Shown one piece after another: positions 52,334-63,061 of a DNA stretch of 64,000 bases (positions are counted from its first letter, which is position 1; each line of letters starts with the position of its first letter). The position numbers and the translations under genes were made by a program. Below the pieces are notes generated by a model. The model did no database searches and was not told the origin of the DNA. It worked only from the letters and a program-made list of their open reading frames with translations. Source of the DNA: Fundidesulfovibrio terrae (GTDB taxonomy: Bacteria; Desulfobacterota; Desulfovibrionia; Desulfovibrionales; Desulfovibrionaceae); NCBI RefSeq assembly GCF_022808915.1, contig NZ_JAKZFS010000004.1, forward strand, positions 310,001-374,000. Reading direction: 5' to 3'.

Positions 52334-52392
52334 GATCGACGCGAAGCTATAGGGGATTCCAAAGGGACGAAGTCCCTTTGGCCGCCGGAGGC
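52334..52392 (-). repeat. 3'-end palindromic element, copy 3
   Basis: On the minus strand it starts with GCCTCCGGCGGCC, 15 bases after the ileS stop, behind a purine-rich spacer. A perfect 10-bp stem with a three-base loop spans 52359-52381. As in copy 1 it goes on with GGAATCCCC and GCTTCGCG. Confidence 0.75.
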
Positions 52393-52407
52393 ATCATCCT
52401 CTTCTCT

Positions 52408-55491
<3,084 letters not shown>

Positions 55492-55611
55492 GTTTGGCTC
55501 CGGAGTGGCGAAATAAGGGAGGCCAGGACTTTTTATGAAAACGTCCCGCAAGTCAAGAATGGCCGGGAGGGACATGCTCCGCCGGGAGCCGTCCAGGACG
55601 GAGTTGTCCTC

Positions 55612-57588
55612 CTAAAAACTGTAGGCAAGGGACAGTTGTCCGCTGATGCCGGCGCTGTGTGCCCCGTCACCGATTACGCCATCGCACCGGGCCTTGGCGG
55701 TGAACGCGCCGCGCTCGGCCGTTACGCCCAAACCGGCCTTCATGAGGTCGTGGCTGTCGTAGGCTGAGGATTGGCTCACGGCGAGACCGTAGAGCGTCCC
55801 GATGCTTTCGGCTTGGGGATTGCCGAGCACCCGCTCGTATCCGAGGGTGACGGCAGGCGCTATGGTCCAGGCGCCGAGTTGTTGCCGATCAAGGCTGACC
55901 TCCAGGTCGGCCAGCAAGCTGGAAGACGTCTTGCCCATGCCATGGACGTGCAGGGCGAGGTCACTTCCGCTTTCGTTGAAACTGCCGAGGGATACACCGG
56001 ACACGCGAACCCCTGCCTGCAGGGCGACGGTGAACGGAGCCGCGTAAATAACGTCGCCGAGACCAACCCGGCCGCCGTATACGGCGCCGTTGGTACTGCC
56101 GGTGGCGGTTCCCAGGCCTCCGCCCAGGCCGCGTCTGCTTTGGTAGTCGACCCAGCCTGCATCCGCGCGCGCCTCCACATACGGGCCGGCGTCGAGGGCC
56201 GAAAACCCGTACCGTCCGCCAATCGTGGCCAGAACGGTGTTGATGGTGGCGGTGGCGTCGGCGCTTGCGACCGACCCCCAATTGTAGCCGACGCCGAGAT
56301 TGACGCTGGCCTGATTGTTGATGCGGCGCGTGGCCCCGATGATCGACCCGGCGCTGTACTCCGTGCTGCGGGCAGCGCCGTTGCGGCCATCGGACCAGAA
56401 GTTGCCCCCGAAGCCCGCCAGCCAGACGCGGGTCTGCCCTTCGCCGAGATCGCGGCCGTTGGCGTAGGGCGTGATGGCCTCGTCGATACGCTGGGGCTGG
56501 CGCAGCAGATACGAGGCGGCATCGGCATGCACCTGGCCGCCGACCTGCGTCTGGACGCCCCCGAGCGTGCCCTCGTCCACGGCGGACTGCAGATAGTAAT
56601 TGTAGCTGGTGTAGCGGCCCGACAGGGGGGAGTTCTGCAACGCATTCAGGAAAGCGGCGCCGGAGGCGGCGTTTCCGGCTGACCCGGCTTGCCCGGGCAA
56701 CATGAGGTAGTTCACCATCTTGGCGCGCAGAACGTAGATGTCCGCCAGGGTGAGCCCCAGCCCCTGAGTCAGATAGCCGTACATCGACCCATAGGAGGAG
56801 ATCACCTGGTCGAGCCCGGCCTGGAGATAGCTGGACTGAACCCCCAACAGCGCATTGGCGGTCGCCGGATTCGCTCCCGGCACTTGCGAGAGGATGGCCG
56901 CCCGCGAAGACGTGATGAATGCGGCCGTATAGCTGTTGGTGGCCAGATAGTCGTTCATGATGGTCGCCGGCGACACGCCAGCGATGCTTTCGAGGATGGC
57001 GGACGTCCAGCCGGTGCGGTCCTTGCCGCCCGAACAGTGGTACACATCGGCATGGGGGTCATTGGCCAGGGTGATCAAGACGGTGCGAAATCCCGCCCGC
57101 TGGACCGGATCGGTGACAAATGACTGGTAAGCGGCCTGCATGAAACTGATCGCAACCGAGGGGGGAGCGGTAAACGGCGGCTCGGGCACGGGAGCCGGAG
57201 TGCCATAGATGTTGACGTTGGTATACGCGGCTCCAATCGGAACCACATCGGGCGTCTGACTGATTTCTGCCGGGGTTCGCAAATCGATATCCCGGCCGAT
57301 GCCGAGCCGAGAGATGGTTGCCAGGTCCGCGGTGTTGAGAGAGCCCAGTTGGTCGGACCGATAGATTACCCCGGTTCGCATCACTCCGAAGTTGCTGGCC
57401 GGGTTGACGAATCCGGTCCCTCCATTGCTCGCCGAAATTCCCGCAAGATCTCTGAAATTTTGGGCGGACGTCAGGATTGGAGTCGTAATCGCCAGCTGAG
57501 CCCGCGCGGGCGAGGCAAAGAAACAAAAAAACAGCGCAAGGATGCAAAGTGAAACGTTTCGCGTCGAGACCACCTCAGGAGCCGGCAT
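55612..57588 (-). CDS. Autotransporter with a tyrosine phosphatase passenger domain
   Basis: 658 residues. The signal peptide ends A-S-P-A-R-A near residue 30. Residues about 38-290 match LipA/Y-phosphatase3-type phosphatases: N-F-R-D-L-A-G, Y-R-S-D-Q-L, I-D-L-R-T-P-A-E-I, and the catalytic loop H-C-S-G-G-K-D-R-T-G with Cys185 and Arg191. A linker follows. Residues about 385-658 are alternating beta strands ending in Y-S-F, with a terminal Phe, as expected for an autotransporter or outer-membrane beta-barrel. AAGGAG stands eight bases before the ATG at 57588. Base use is less GC-rich than in its neighbours, which suggests transfer. It would display or release a phosphatase at the cell surface. 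Confidence 0.88.
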   Translation of the reverse strand: MPAPEVVSTRNVSLCILALFFCFFASPARAQLAITTPILTSAQNFRDLAGISASNGGTGFVNPASNFGVMRTGVIYRSDQLGSLNTADLATISRLGIGRDIDLRTPAEISQTPDVVPIGAAYTNVNIYGTPAPVPEPPFTAPPSVAISFMQAAYQSFVTDPVQRAGFRTVLITLANDPHADVYHCSGGKDRTGWTSAILESIAGVSPATIMNDYLATNSYTAAFITSSRAAILSQVPGANPATANALLGVQSSYLQAGLDQVISSYGSMYGYLTQGLGLTLADIYVLRAKMVNYLMLPGQAGSAGNAASGAAFLNALQNSPLSGRYTSYNYYLQSAVDEGTLGGVQTQVGGQVHADAASYLLRQPQRIDEAITPYANGRDLGEGQTRVWLAGFGGNFWSDGRNGAARSTEYSAGSIIGATRRINNQASVNLGVGYNWGSVASADATATINTVLATIGGRYGFSALDAGPYVEARADAGWVDYQSRRGLGGGLGTATGSTNGAVYGGRVGLGDVIYAAPFTVALQAGVRVSGVSLGSFNESGSDLALHVHGMGKTSSSLLADLEVSLDRQQLGAWTIAPAVTLGYERVLGNPQAESIGTLYGLAVSQSSAYDSHDLMKAGLGVTAERGAFTAKARCDGVIGDGAHSAGISGQLSLAYSF

Positions 57589-57752
57589 GAATAAACTCCT
57601 TCCAGATCGAGGTCGATGCCGGAGCGCCTCCGGCCTGGCCGGTGTTGCGGATGGACCACTGCCTGGAGAGCAGGGGGCGTTTACGGCGTTGCCCATGATT
57701 GTCCTGCCTCGCCTGGGGTGACCATTCGCAACCATTGACCAATATTTATGTT

Positions 57753-57781
57753 TTTCTAACATATCGTTGCGTTTTCCGCAA
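57753..57781 (-). promoter_or_regulatory. Candidate promoter of the phosphatase-autotransporter
   Basis: On the minus strand, TTGCGG (57781-57776) and TAGAAA (57758-57753) are 17 bases apart. The RNA would begin about 155 bases before the ATG, a long leader. Confidence 0.35.
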
Positions 57782-57807
57782 TTGGCGGCCGAAGGAAGGC
57801 GGAAAGC

Positions 57808-57835
57808 TAAAGTCCGGCCCCTGAATATCCGATAA
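57808..57835 (+). promoter_or_regulatory. Sigma-28 (FliA)-like promoter of flaG
   Basis: TAAAGTCC (57808-57815) and TCCGATAA (57828-57835) match the flagellar consensus TAAAGTTT-N11-GCCGATAA, with a spacing one base longer. It ends 54 bases before the flaG ATG. Confidence 0.6.
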
Positions 57836-57889
57836 GGAAGGTGTCGAAACCGGAAAACGGTTTGGGTTTCATCCAGGGAGGGGTGGGCC

Positions 57890-58270
57890 ATGAACATACA
57901 ACCGACCGAAACACCGAAAGACGTCGTGGTGGCGGCGTTGGATCAGGAGCGCGCTACGGCCGCAGTGAAGCACCAGGACGAAAAGGCCCGTCCGGTGGAG
58001 AGCCAGGACGGCCAGGACCAGGACGCATCGGGCCATCCCCTGGACAAGGGCCAGGCCGAGGAACTGCTCAAGAAGGCCCAGGTCTACTTCGAGGGAAAGG
58101 GAGTGAACCTGCACTTCAAGACCATGGACGACAGCTCCGGCGATGTGCAGGTGGAGGTGACGGACGCCCAGAGCAAGAAGGTCATCCTCAAGATTCCCCA
58201 GGACGAACTGGTCAAGCTCTCGGAGAACATCAAGCGCATGGGCAAGGGCGTCCTGGACAAGGCGGTCTGA
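57890..58270 (+). CDS. flaG: FlaG-family flagellar protein
   Basis: 126 residues. After a hydrophilic, variable N-terminal half comes the FlaG core from about residue 70: L-H-F-K-T-M-D-D-S-S-G-D-V-Q-V-E-V, then K-V-I-L-K-I-P-Q-D-E-L-V-K-L. The family is linked to flagellar filament length and is usually next to fliD, but no other flagellar gene is adjacent here. A sigma-28-like promoter upstream supports late flagellar expression. A terminator follows. Confidence 0.85.
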   Translation: MNIQPTETPKDVVVAALDQERATAAVKHQDEKARPVESQDGQDQDASGHPLDKGQAEELLKKAQVYFEGKGVNLHFKTMDDSSGDVQVEVTDAQSKKVILKIPQDELVKLSENIKRMGKGVLDKAV

Positions 58271-58369
58271 GTCCGGCGGTTCAGGCGCGCGCCCGCAGTC
58301 TCGCGGCGGCCCCGGGGGAGAGGTGTGGACCTTCCCGGGACGGGGAAACCATGGTTAACGAATTTTAAG

Positions 58370-58401
58370 GCCCGGACCGCTTGATGCGGGGCCGGGCTTT
58401 T
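58370..58401 (+). terminator. Rho-independent terminator of flaG
   Basis: GCCCGG (58370-58375) pairs with CCGGGC (58392-58397), with an inner CCGC/GCGG pairing, followed by TTTT. Confidence 0.75.
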
Positions 58402-58417
58402 ACTACTTGCTTCCTCC

Positions 58418-59056
58418 ATGAAGACCTTCATCCGCATCGTGTGCCTGGGCCTTTGCCTGGCGCTGGCCGCTCCGGCGTCCTGGGCCAAGACCGAGGACTC
58501 CGCGAAAAAATCGTCCCAGTCGAAATCCAAATCCAAGTCCGACTCGAAATCCAAGTCGAAGAGCGGCTCCAAGTCCAAGAAGGGCAAAGATCCGTCCAAG
58601 GGCAAGTCCAAGAAGGGCGCGTCCGCCAAGGCGCCCGAAGGCGGCTTCCGCAACTTGCCCTGGGGCGCGCCGCTCACGGCCCTCAAGGAGCCCGACCTGC
58701 GCGAGCAGGAAGGGGAGCTCAAGTACTACACGGTCCCCGACGACGACATGGACGTCATGGGCGCGCACATGCGCGAGATCGTCTACGTTTTCTGCAAGGA
58801 CAAGCTCTCCGGGGTGCTCACCCGCTACGACGGACAGGTGAACCACCTGATTCTTTTGACAAAGCTCAGCGACACCTACGGAACGCCCCTGGAGAGCCCG
58901 CCCAACGTGCGCGGAGACCGCTCCTGGCGCTTCGACGTGAGCGAGGGCTCGTCCATCGTGATGGAGTACGCGGAGAATTCGAGCACCGGAGCCCTGGCCT
59001 GGATGGCCAAGGGGCAGCTGACGCCTTGCGAGCAGCCTGAGCAGGCCGGGCAGTAG
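58418..59056 (+). CDS. Exported protein with a Lys/Ser-rich linker
   Basis: 212 residues. The signal peptide cleaves near S-W-A-K (about residue 23). Residues about 30-70 are a low-complexity K-S run (repeated S-K-S-K and K-S-G-S-K-S-K-K-G-K). A globular domain of about 135 residues follows, opening G-G-F-R-N-L-P-W-G-A-P-L, a motif seen in small periplasmic proteins of unknown function in this group (from memory). Two cysteines lie in the domain. No clear ribosome-binding site is seen before the ATG, so translation may be weak. Function unknown. Confidence 0.65.
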   Translation: MKTFIRIVCLGLCLALAAPASWAKTEDSAKKSSQSKSKSKSDSKSKSKSGSKSKKGKDPSKGKSKKGASAKAPEGGFRNLPWGAPLTALKEPDLREQEGELKYYTVPDDDMDVMGAHMREIVYVFCKDKLSGVLTRYDGQVNHLILLTKLSDTYGTPLESPPNVRGDRSWRFDVSEGSSIVMEYAENSSTGALAWMAKGQLTPCEQPEQAGQ

Positions 59057-59204
59057 CGCCGGCTTTGCCGGGCGCTCCTGCCGCTCGGGGTGACCGGCGC
59101 ACGGGGCCCATGCGGCACCGGCCTTGGATCCAGCGCGCCGCTGCGGCCGCCCGAATCTCTCGGGCCTGTGGATTCTGGGGGCCGCAGCGCAGCCATGCGC
59201 CAAA

Positions 59205-59257
59205 AAATTTCGGCCGGGAGCGGGCGGATACGATCCGTCCGCTCCCGGCCGTTGTTT
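59205..59257. terminator. Bidirectional terminator between convergent genes
   Basis: A nearly perfect 19-bp stem (59211-59229 with 59233-59251) has TTGTTT after it on the plus strand and a run of six T after it on the minus strand. It ends both the exported K/S-rich gene and the flavoprotein gene. Just upstream, 59140-59187 holds a nested hairpin (CTGCGGCC/GGCCGCAG outside, CCCGA/TCGGG inside). Nothing coding is seen in 59057-59291. Confidence 0.8.
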
Positions 59258-59291
59258 CAATCCCCGGTCGCCCGGGAAACGCCTGCCGTGG

Positions 59292-59660
59292 CTAGAGGGT
59301 CTGCTCCACCGACGTGACCGTGATCACCAGCGCGGCCCGGGCCCACTTGAATTTGGCCACGGCCTCGAAATGCGGTCCCGAGGTCTCGAAGGCGGCCGTG
59401 CCCCGGATGAGAAACCCCGCGCCGGGGCCGTTCTTCCCGGTCACCTTGCGGCTTCCCACCGTCATCAGCACCCGGTTGTCGTGGGCCACGTTCTTTTCGG
59501 TCTTGTGGTAATACCCGGCGGGGACGATGATGCGGCCGCCGTCCATGACCTTCAGGTAGCTGTTCCAGGTGTTCACCAAGTGCGGGCCGTCCTCGCCCTG
59601 GGTGGCGATGGCCGCCACGCCTTCGTTCTTTATGACCTCGAGCATTTTTTCAGGAATCAT
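59292..59660 (-). CDS. FMN-binding protein (Desulfovibrio FMN-bp type)
   Basis: 122 residues. The sequence closely follows the small FMN-binding flavoprotein of Desulfovibrio vulgaris as I know it: N-E-G-V-A-A-I-A-T-Q-G-E-D-G-P-H-L-V-N, then G-S-R-K-V-x-G-K-N-G-P-G, then F-K-W-A-R-A-A-L-V-I-T-V and an E-Q-T-L end. The fold is that of pyridoxamine-phosphate-oxidase-like split barrels, and the protein binds one FMN. The ATG at 59660 gives this exact length and follows GGAG by nine bases; an ATG 15 bases upstream lacks a site. It acts in electron transfer. A MocR regulator gene lies upstream on the same strand. Confidence 0.92.
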   Translation of the reverse strand: MIPEKMLEVIKNEGVAAIATQGEDGPHLVNTWNSYLKVMDGGRIIVPAGYYHKTEKNVAHDNRVLMTVGSRKVTGKNGPGAGFLIRGTAAFETSGPHFEAVAKFKWARAALVITVTSVEQTL

Positions 59661-59906
59661 AACCGTACTCTCCATTCAATTCGTTGTTTGGAAACGACGC
59701 CGCGCGCACATGCCTGGCGGGATCGCGCCCGTTCCCTGGCAGGATCAGGCGGTGAAGGCTCGCCGGTGCGGCCCGGGCGTCATGATGCGTTGTAGAGAAA
59801 TCCGCGGGGAATGACAGGTGCAGTTTCGAAAAAAGATATGGGGACAGACGGTCGGGGCGCTGGGAGCGCTTCCAGGTCAGGCTGGCGCTTGAGGCGCGGT
59901 CGCCCC

Positions 59907-61337
59907 TCAGTCCGTGTCCGGCAGGTCCCGGCCGAGGCATATCCCGGCGAGCAGCCGCGTGGCCCGGTCGATCTCCTCGGGGGCCATGGAGCCGAATCCC
60001 AGGAGCAGCAGGCCTTCCGCGCCGCCGCCTCCGTCCAGGGTCTCGGAGAACGGGAACAGCCGTATGCCCGCCACGCCCGCCCGGCGGATCAGCTCCCGCT
60101 CGCCAAGGGCCATGCCGGGAATCCGCAACACCACGTGCAGTCCCGCCCCCTGGCCGATGATCTCGGCCTTGTCCCCGAAATGGGCGTCCACGGCGCGCAG
60201 GAGCGCGTTGTGCTTTTTCTTGCAGCCGGTGCGCATGCGCCGGATGTGCCGGTCCCAGTGGCCCTGGGCCATGAACCTGGCCAGGGTCCGCTGTTCCAGG
60301 AGCGAAGCCGGGGCCTGGTAGTGGCGGAAAAGCTCGTGGTAGCGGGCAAGCAGGGAGCGGGGGAGCACCATGTAGCTCAGGCGTAGCGCCGGGGACAGAA
60401 TCTTGGAGAACGTGCCCAGGTAGATGATGTCCCCCTCCGGATGAAGCCCTTGCAGCGAGGGGATGGGCTTTCCCTGGTAGCGCAGTTCGCTGTCGTAATC
60501 GTCCTCGATGATGACGTTGCCGCCCGCCCGCGCCCAGTCGATGAGCTTAAGCCGGGTGCCCACGGGCATGACGTGGCCCAGCGGAAACTGGTGCGAGGGG
60601 GTGACGTAGGCCACGCGGCTCCCGCTGTCCTTCAAAGCGTCGATGTCCATGCCGCCGGGGCCCACGGCGACCGGGACCACCTCCAGGGAGTTGTTGCGCA
60701 GAACGGACCGGGGGAGGAAATAGCCCGGGTTCTCGACGCCCACCCTGGGGTGCGTGTCCTTGACGAGGGTCGCGGCCATGCCCAGGGCGTGCTGCAGCCC
60801 GGAGCAGACCACGATCTGCTCCGGAGAGCAGGCCACGCCGCGCGAGCGGTCCAGGTACTCCCGGACGGCCTGGCGAAGCTCCCGTTCTCCCTGCCCGTCG
60901 CCGTAGCGGGCCAGTTCGCCGGAGCTCTCGCGCAGGCATTCCAGGTAATACTTGCGCCACAGCGGCGCGGGGAAGCTGTGCGGGTCGAGCTTGGCCGGAT
61001 GGAAATCGTAGCGGCAGGGCGGCCCGGCCCCCGGATCCGCCCCGGGTGCGGCGTCCGGCCCTCGCAGCTTTCGCTTCGCGGTCGGGGGAGGGGCTTCGTG
61101 GTCCAGGGCGGACACGAAATAGCCGCTTCGGGCCCGGGCGTGAACGTACCCCTCGGCGGTAAGCTCCAGGTAGGTGTTCTCCACCGTGTTTCGGCTGACC
61201 GAAAGCTCCGCGGCCAGGTCCCTGACGGACGGGAGCTTCGCGCCCGCAGGCAACCGGCCGGACAGCACCCGTTCTCTGATCTGCCTGGCGAGCTGCGCGT
61301 AGAGCGGGTCGGGGGAGTTGTGGTCGAGGATGAACAT
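59907..61337 (-). CDS. MocR-family (GntR plus aminotransferase) transcriptional regulator
   Basis: 476 residues. An N-terminal GntR winged helix (about 10-75: L-Y-A-Q-L-A-R-Q-I-R-E-R-V-L-S-G, S-R-N-T-V) joins a class I aminotransferase-like domain (about 110-470). The PLP-binding lysine lies in T-F-S-K-I-L-S-P-A-L-R near residue 315. Relatives such as PdxR and GabR sense PLP or amine ligands. GGAG is five bases before the ATG. It may control the flavoprotein gene 246 bases downstream, whose fold is like PLP-synthesis oxidases (inference), or vitamin B6 genes elsewhere. Confidence 0.9.
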   Translation of the reverse strand: MFILDHNSPDPLYAQLARQIRERVLSGRLPAGAKLPSVRDLAAELSVSRNTVENTYLELTAEGYVHARARSGYFVSALDHEAPPPTAKRKLRGPDAAPGADPGAGPPCRYDFHPAKLDPHSFPAPLWRKYYLECLRESSGELARYGDGQGERELRQAVREYLDRSRGVACSPEQIVVCSGLQHALGMAATLVKDTHPRVGVENPGYFLPRSVLRNNSLEVVPVAVGPGGMDIDALKDSGSRVAYVTPSHQFPLGHVMPVGTRLKLIDWARAGGNVIIEDDYDSELRYQGKPIPSLQGLHPEGDIIYLGTFSKILSPALRLSYMVLPRSLLARYHELFRHYQAPASLLEQRTLARFMAQGHWDRHIRRMRTGCKKKHNALLRAVDAHFGDKAEIIGQGAGLHVVLRIPGMALGERELIRRAGVAGIRLFPFSETLDGGGGAEGLLLLGFGSMAPEEIDRATRLLAGICLGRDLPDTD

Positions 61338-61376
61338 GACGCTCCGGGTGCCGCCGCGTGGGGCGCGCGGCCGCGT

Positions 61377-62063
61377 TCAGTCCGAGGTCCGGTCCCCGGA
61401 CTTGGCCTGGCGGGGGTTGACTCCCTCGGGGTCCAGTCCCCGGCCCGCATCGTACACGCCCACCACGTCGTCGATGCGCGCGACGCTTCGGGCGCGCTGG
61501 AAATAGCGGCGGATGTTCAAAAAATCCGATTCGTAGCCGCCTTCCCCGCCCCAACCCCGGCCGCGTCCCGCGACCAGATCCCGGGAGAGGCACAGGCACA
61601 GGGGGTCGATGTTGCCCTGGCGCACGGCCTCCTCGGCGGTGCCGGGCCGGGGGAGGTAGGGGATGTCGAAGGCGCGGCCCACGTCGATGCGGGCGATGAC
61701 CATCTCGACCTCCGGATGCGACAGGAAGCTCGCGAGGGCGTTCGGGGTCAGCGCGTTGTCGTCGTCCAGGAACATCAGGCGCGCCCCCCGGGCCAGCCCG
61801 ATCAGGCGGTCGCGGATGTAGTTGCCGAAGTTGCCGCTCTTGGGAAAGTCCACGAAGGTTGCGGGCACTGTCGTTTCGGGCCGTACGCCCTTGACGCCGT
61901 CGAATCCCACCAGCCATTCCACCTGCCCCGGCCGCATGAGCCCGGCGGAAACGGCGTTCGCGGCGGCTTCGTCCAGGCTCCTTGCCGCCAGGGCCAGGGC
62001 GTTCGGGCGGTCGCCCCGGCTGGGCGTCACCACGCTTATGAGAACGTCGCCTGGCGCGGCCAC
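61377..62063 (-). CDS. Family 2 glycosyltransferase
   Basis: 228 residues. The GT-A core opens V-L-I-S-V-V-T-P-S-R-G-D-R-P-N and carries the metal-binding L-M-F-L-D-D-D-N-A near residue 100. The start is a GTG at 62063, five to six bases after GGGAGG; an ATG two bases upstream is in another frame. It is short for the family and lacks a membrane segment, so it is a soluble cytoplasmic enzyme. It lies 39 bases upstream of the MocR gene on the same strand. Sugar and acceptor unknown. Confidence 0.78.
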   Translation of the reverse strand: MAAPGDVLISVVTPSRGDRPNALALAARSLDEAAANAVSAGLMRPGQVEWLVGFDGVKGVRPETTVPATFVDFPKSGNFGNYIRDRLIGLARGARLMFLDDDNALTPNALASFLSHPEVEMVIARIDVGRAFDIPYLPRPGTAEEAVRQGNIDPLCLCLSRDLVAGRGRGWGGEGGYESDFLNIRRYFQRARSVARIDDVVGVYDAGRGLDPEGVNPRQAKSGDRTSD

Positions 62064-62183
62064 ATGGACCTCCCGGGGTTCTTGGCGTACTGTGCTTCGG
62101 GCATGGCCCGAGTATAGTCCCAAACGCGCCGGGAGGGAACCTCGCGGCCCGTTGGTCAACCATCTGAAAATCAAGGAGCGATC

Positions 62184-62444
62184 ATGAAAGGAGTCTGGGA
62201 CGGGCTCGACAAGGAGCGCATCAGCCGGGCGGTGCTCACGGCCTTTTCCTCCGATGAATACCTGGAACTCCTGGCCGCTATCAACAACGCCGACACCGTG
62301 GCCGAGGTGGAGGCCGCCAGGGCGCAGCTCAAGGACGTCATGGCCCTGTGGCGGCAGGAGTGTCCCGAATACGCCTTCATGGTGGACTGCCTGTACCTCT
62401 TCTCCGAGAAGATGGACCTGTACCTGGCCGGGAAAGGCGCGTGA
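62184..62444 (+). CDS. Small helical protein, unknown
   Basis: 86 residues, helical and acidic, with two cysteines (Q-E-C-P-E-Y and V-D-C-L-Y). AAGGAG is six bases before the ATG. Its TGA overlaps the GTG of the tag gene, so translation of the two is coupled. No family is recognised. It heads a three-gene run with tag and a glycosyltransferase-like gene. Confidence 0.7.
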   Translation: MKGVWDGLDKERISRAVLTAFSSDEYLELLAAINNADTVAEVEAARAQLKDVMALWRQECPEYAFMVDCLYLFSEKMDLYLAGKGA

Positions 62445-63061
62445 GCGCGGCTGCGGGTCCGCATCCGGACGGCCCGGACGCAAGGGTGCGCTGTCCCTGG
62501 CCGGGCTCCGACCCCCTCTATGTGGACTACCACGACCGGGAGTGGGGCACGCCGCTTCGCGACGACCGGGCGCTCTTCGAGCTTTTGGTGCTGGAGGGCT
62601 TCCAGGCCGGGCTGTCCTGGTACACCATCCTCAAACGCCGCGAGGGCTTCCGCCGGGCCTTCGGAGGCTTCATCCCCGAGGTGGTGGCCGCCTACGGTCC
62701 CAAGGAGCACGCGCGCCTGTTGGCCGATCCGGGCATCATCCGCAACCGCCTCAAGGTGGAGGCCGCGCCCCTGAACGCCCGGGCCTTTCTGGCGGTGCAG
62801 GGCAGCTTCGGCAGCTTCGCGGACTATCTCTGGGGTTTCGTGGACGGCCGTCCCGTGGTCAACGCCTGGGAGCGCGTGGACCAGGTCCCGGCCGTGACCC
62901 CGCTGTCCGACACCGTGAGCCGCGATCTGAAATCCAGGGGGTTCAAGTTCGTGGGGTCCACCAGCGTCTACGCCTACCTCCAGTCGGCCGGCATCGTGAA
63001 CGACCACCTCGCCAGCTGCTTCCGCTTCGCCGAGCTGGCCGGGGCCGCCGCACGCGCATGA
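62441..63061 (+). CDS. tag: DNA-3-methyladenine glycosylase I
   Basis: 206 residues. It carries R-C-P-W-P-G-S-D-P-L-Y and Y-H-D-R-E-W-G, followed by F-Q-A-G-L-S-W near residue 60, all signatures of Tag. The zinc-site residues are present: Cys and His in the N-terminal motifs, and N-D-H-L-A-S-C near the C terminus. The start is a GTG overlapping the stop of the upstream gene. It removes 3-methyladenine from alkylated DNA in base excision repair. Its own stop overlaps the next ATG. Confidence 0.92.
   Translation: MSAAAGPHPDGPDARVRCPWPGSDPLYVDYHDREWGTPLRDDRALFELLVLEGFQAGLSWYTILKRREGFRRAFGGFIPEVVAAYGPKEHARLLADPGIIRNRLKVEAAPLNARAFLAVQGSFGSFADYLWGFVDGRPVVNAWERVDQVPAVTPLSDTVSRDLKSRGFKFVGSTSVYAYLQSAGIVNDHLASCFRFAELAGAAARA

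Noticed and set aside
55492-55611. Possible T-box or other RNA regulator before ileS
   Set aside because: The gap is only 120 bases, shows no T-box sequence or specifier-loop structure, and such elements are not expected in this group.
57589-57897. Longer N terminus for the phosphatase-autotransporter, starting near 57897
   Set aside because: The extra residues are unconserved and would bury the signal peptide. The ATG at 57588 has a strong AAGGAG and starts the signal peptide correctly.
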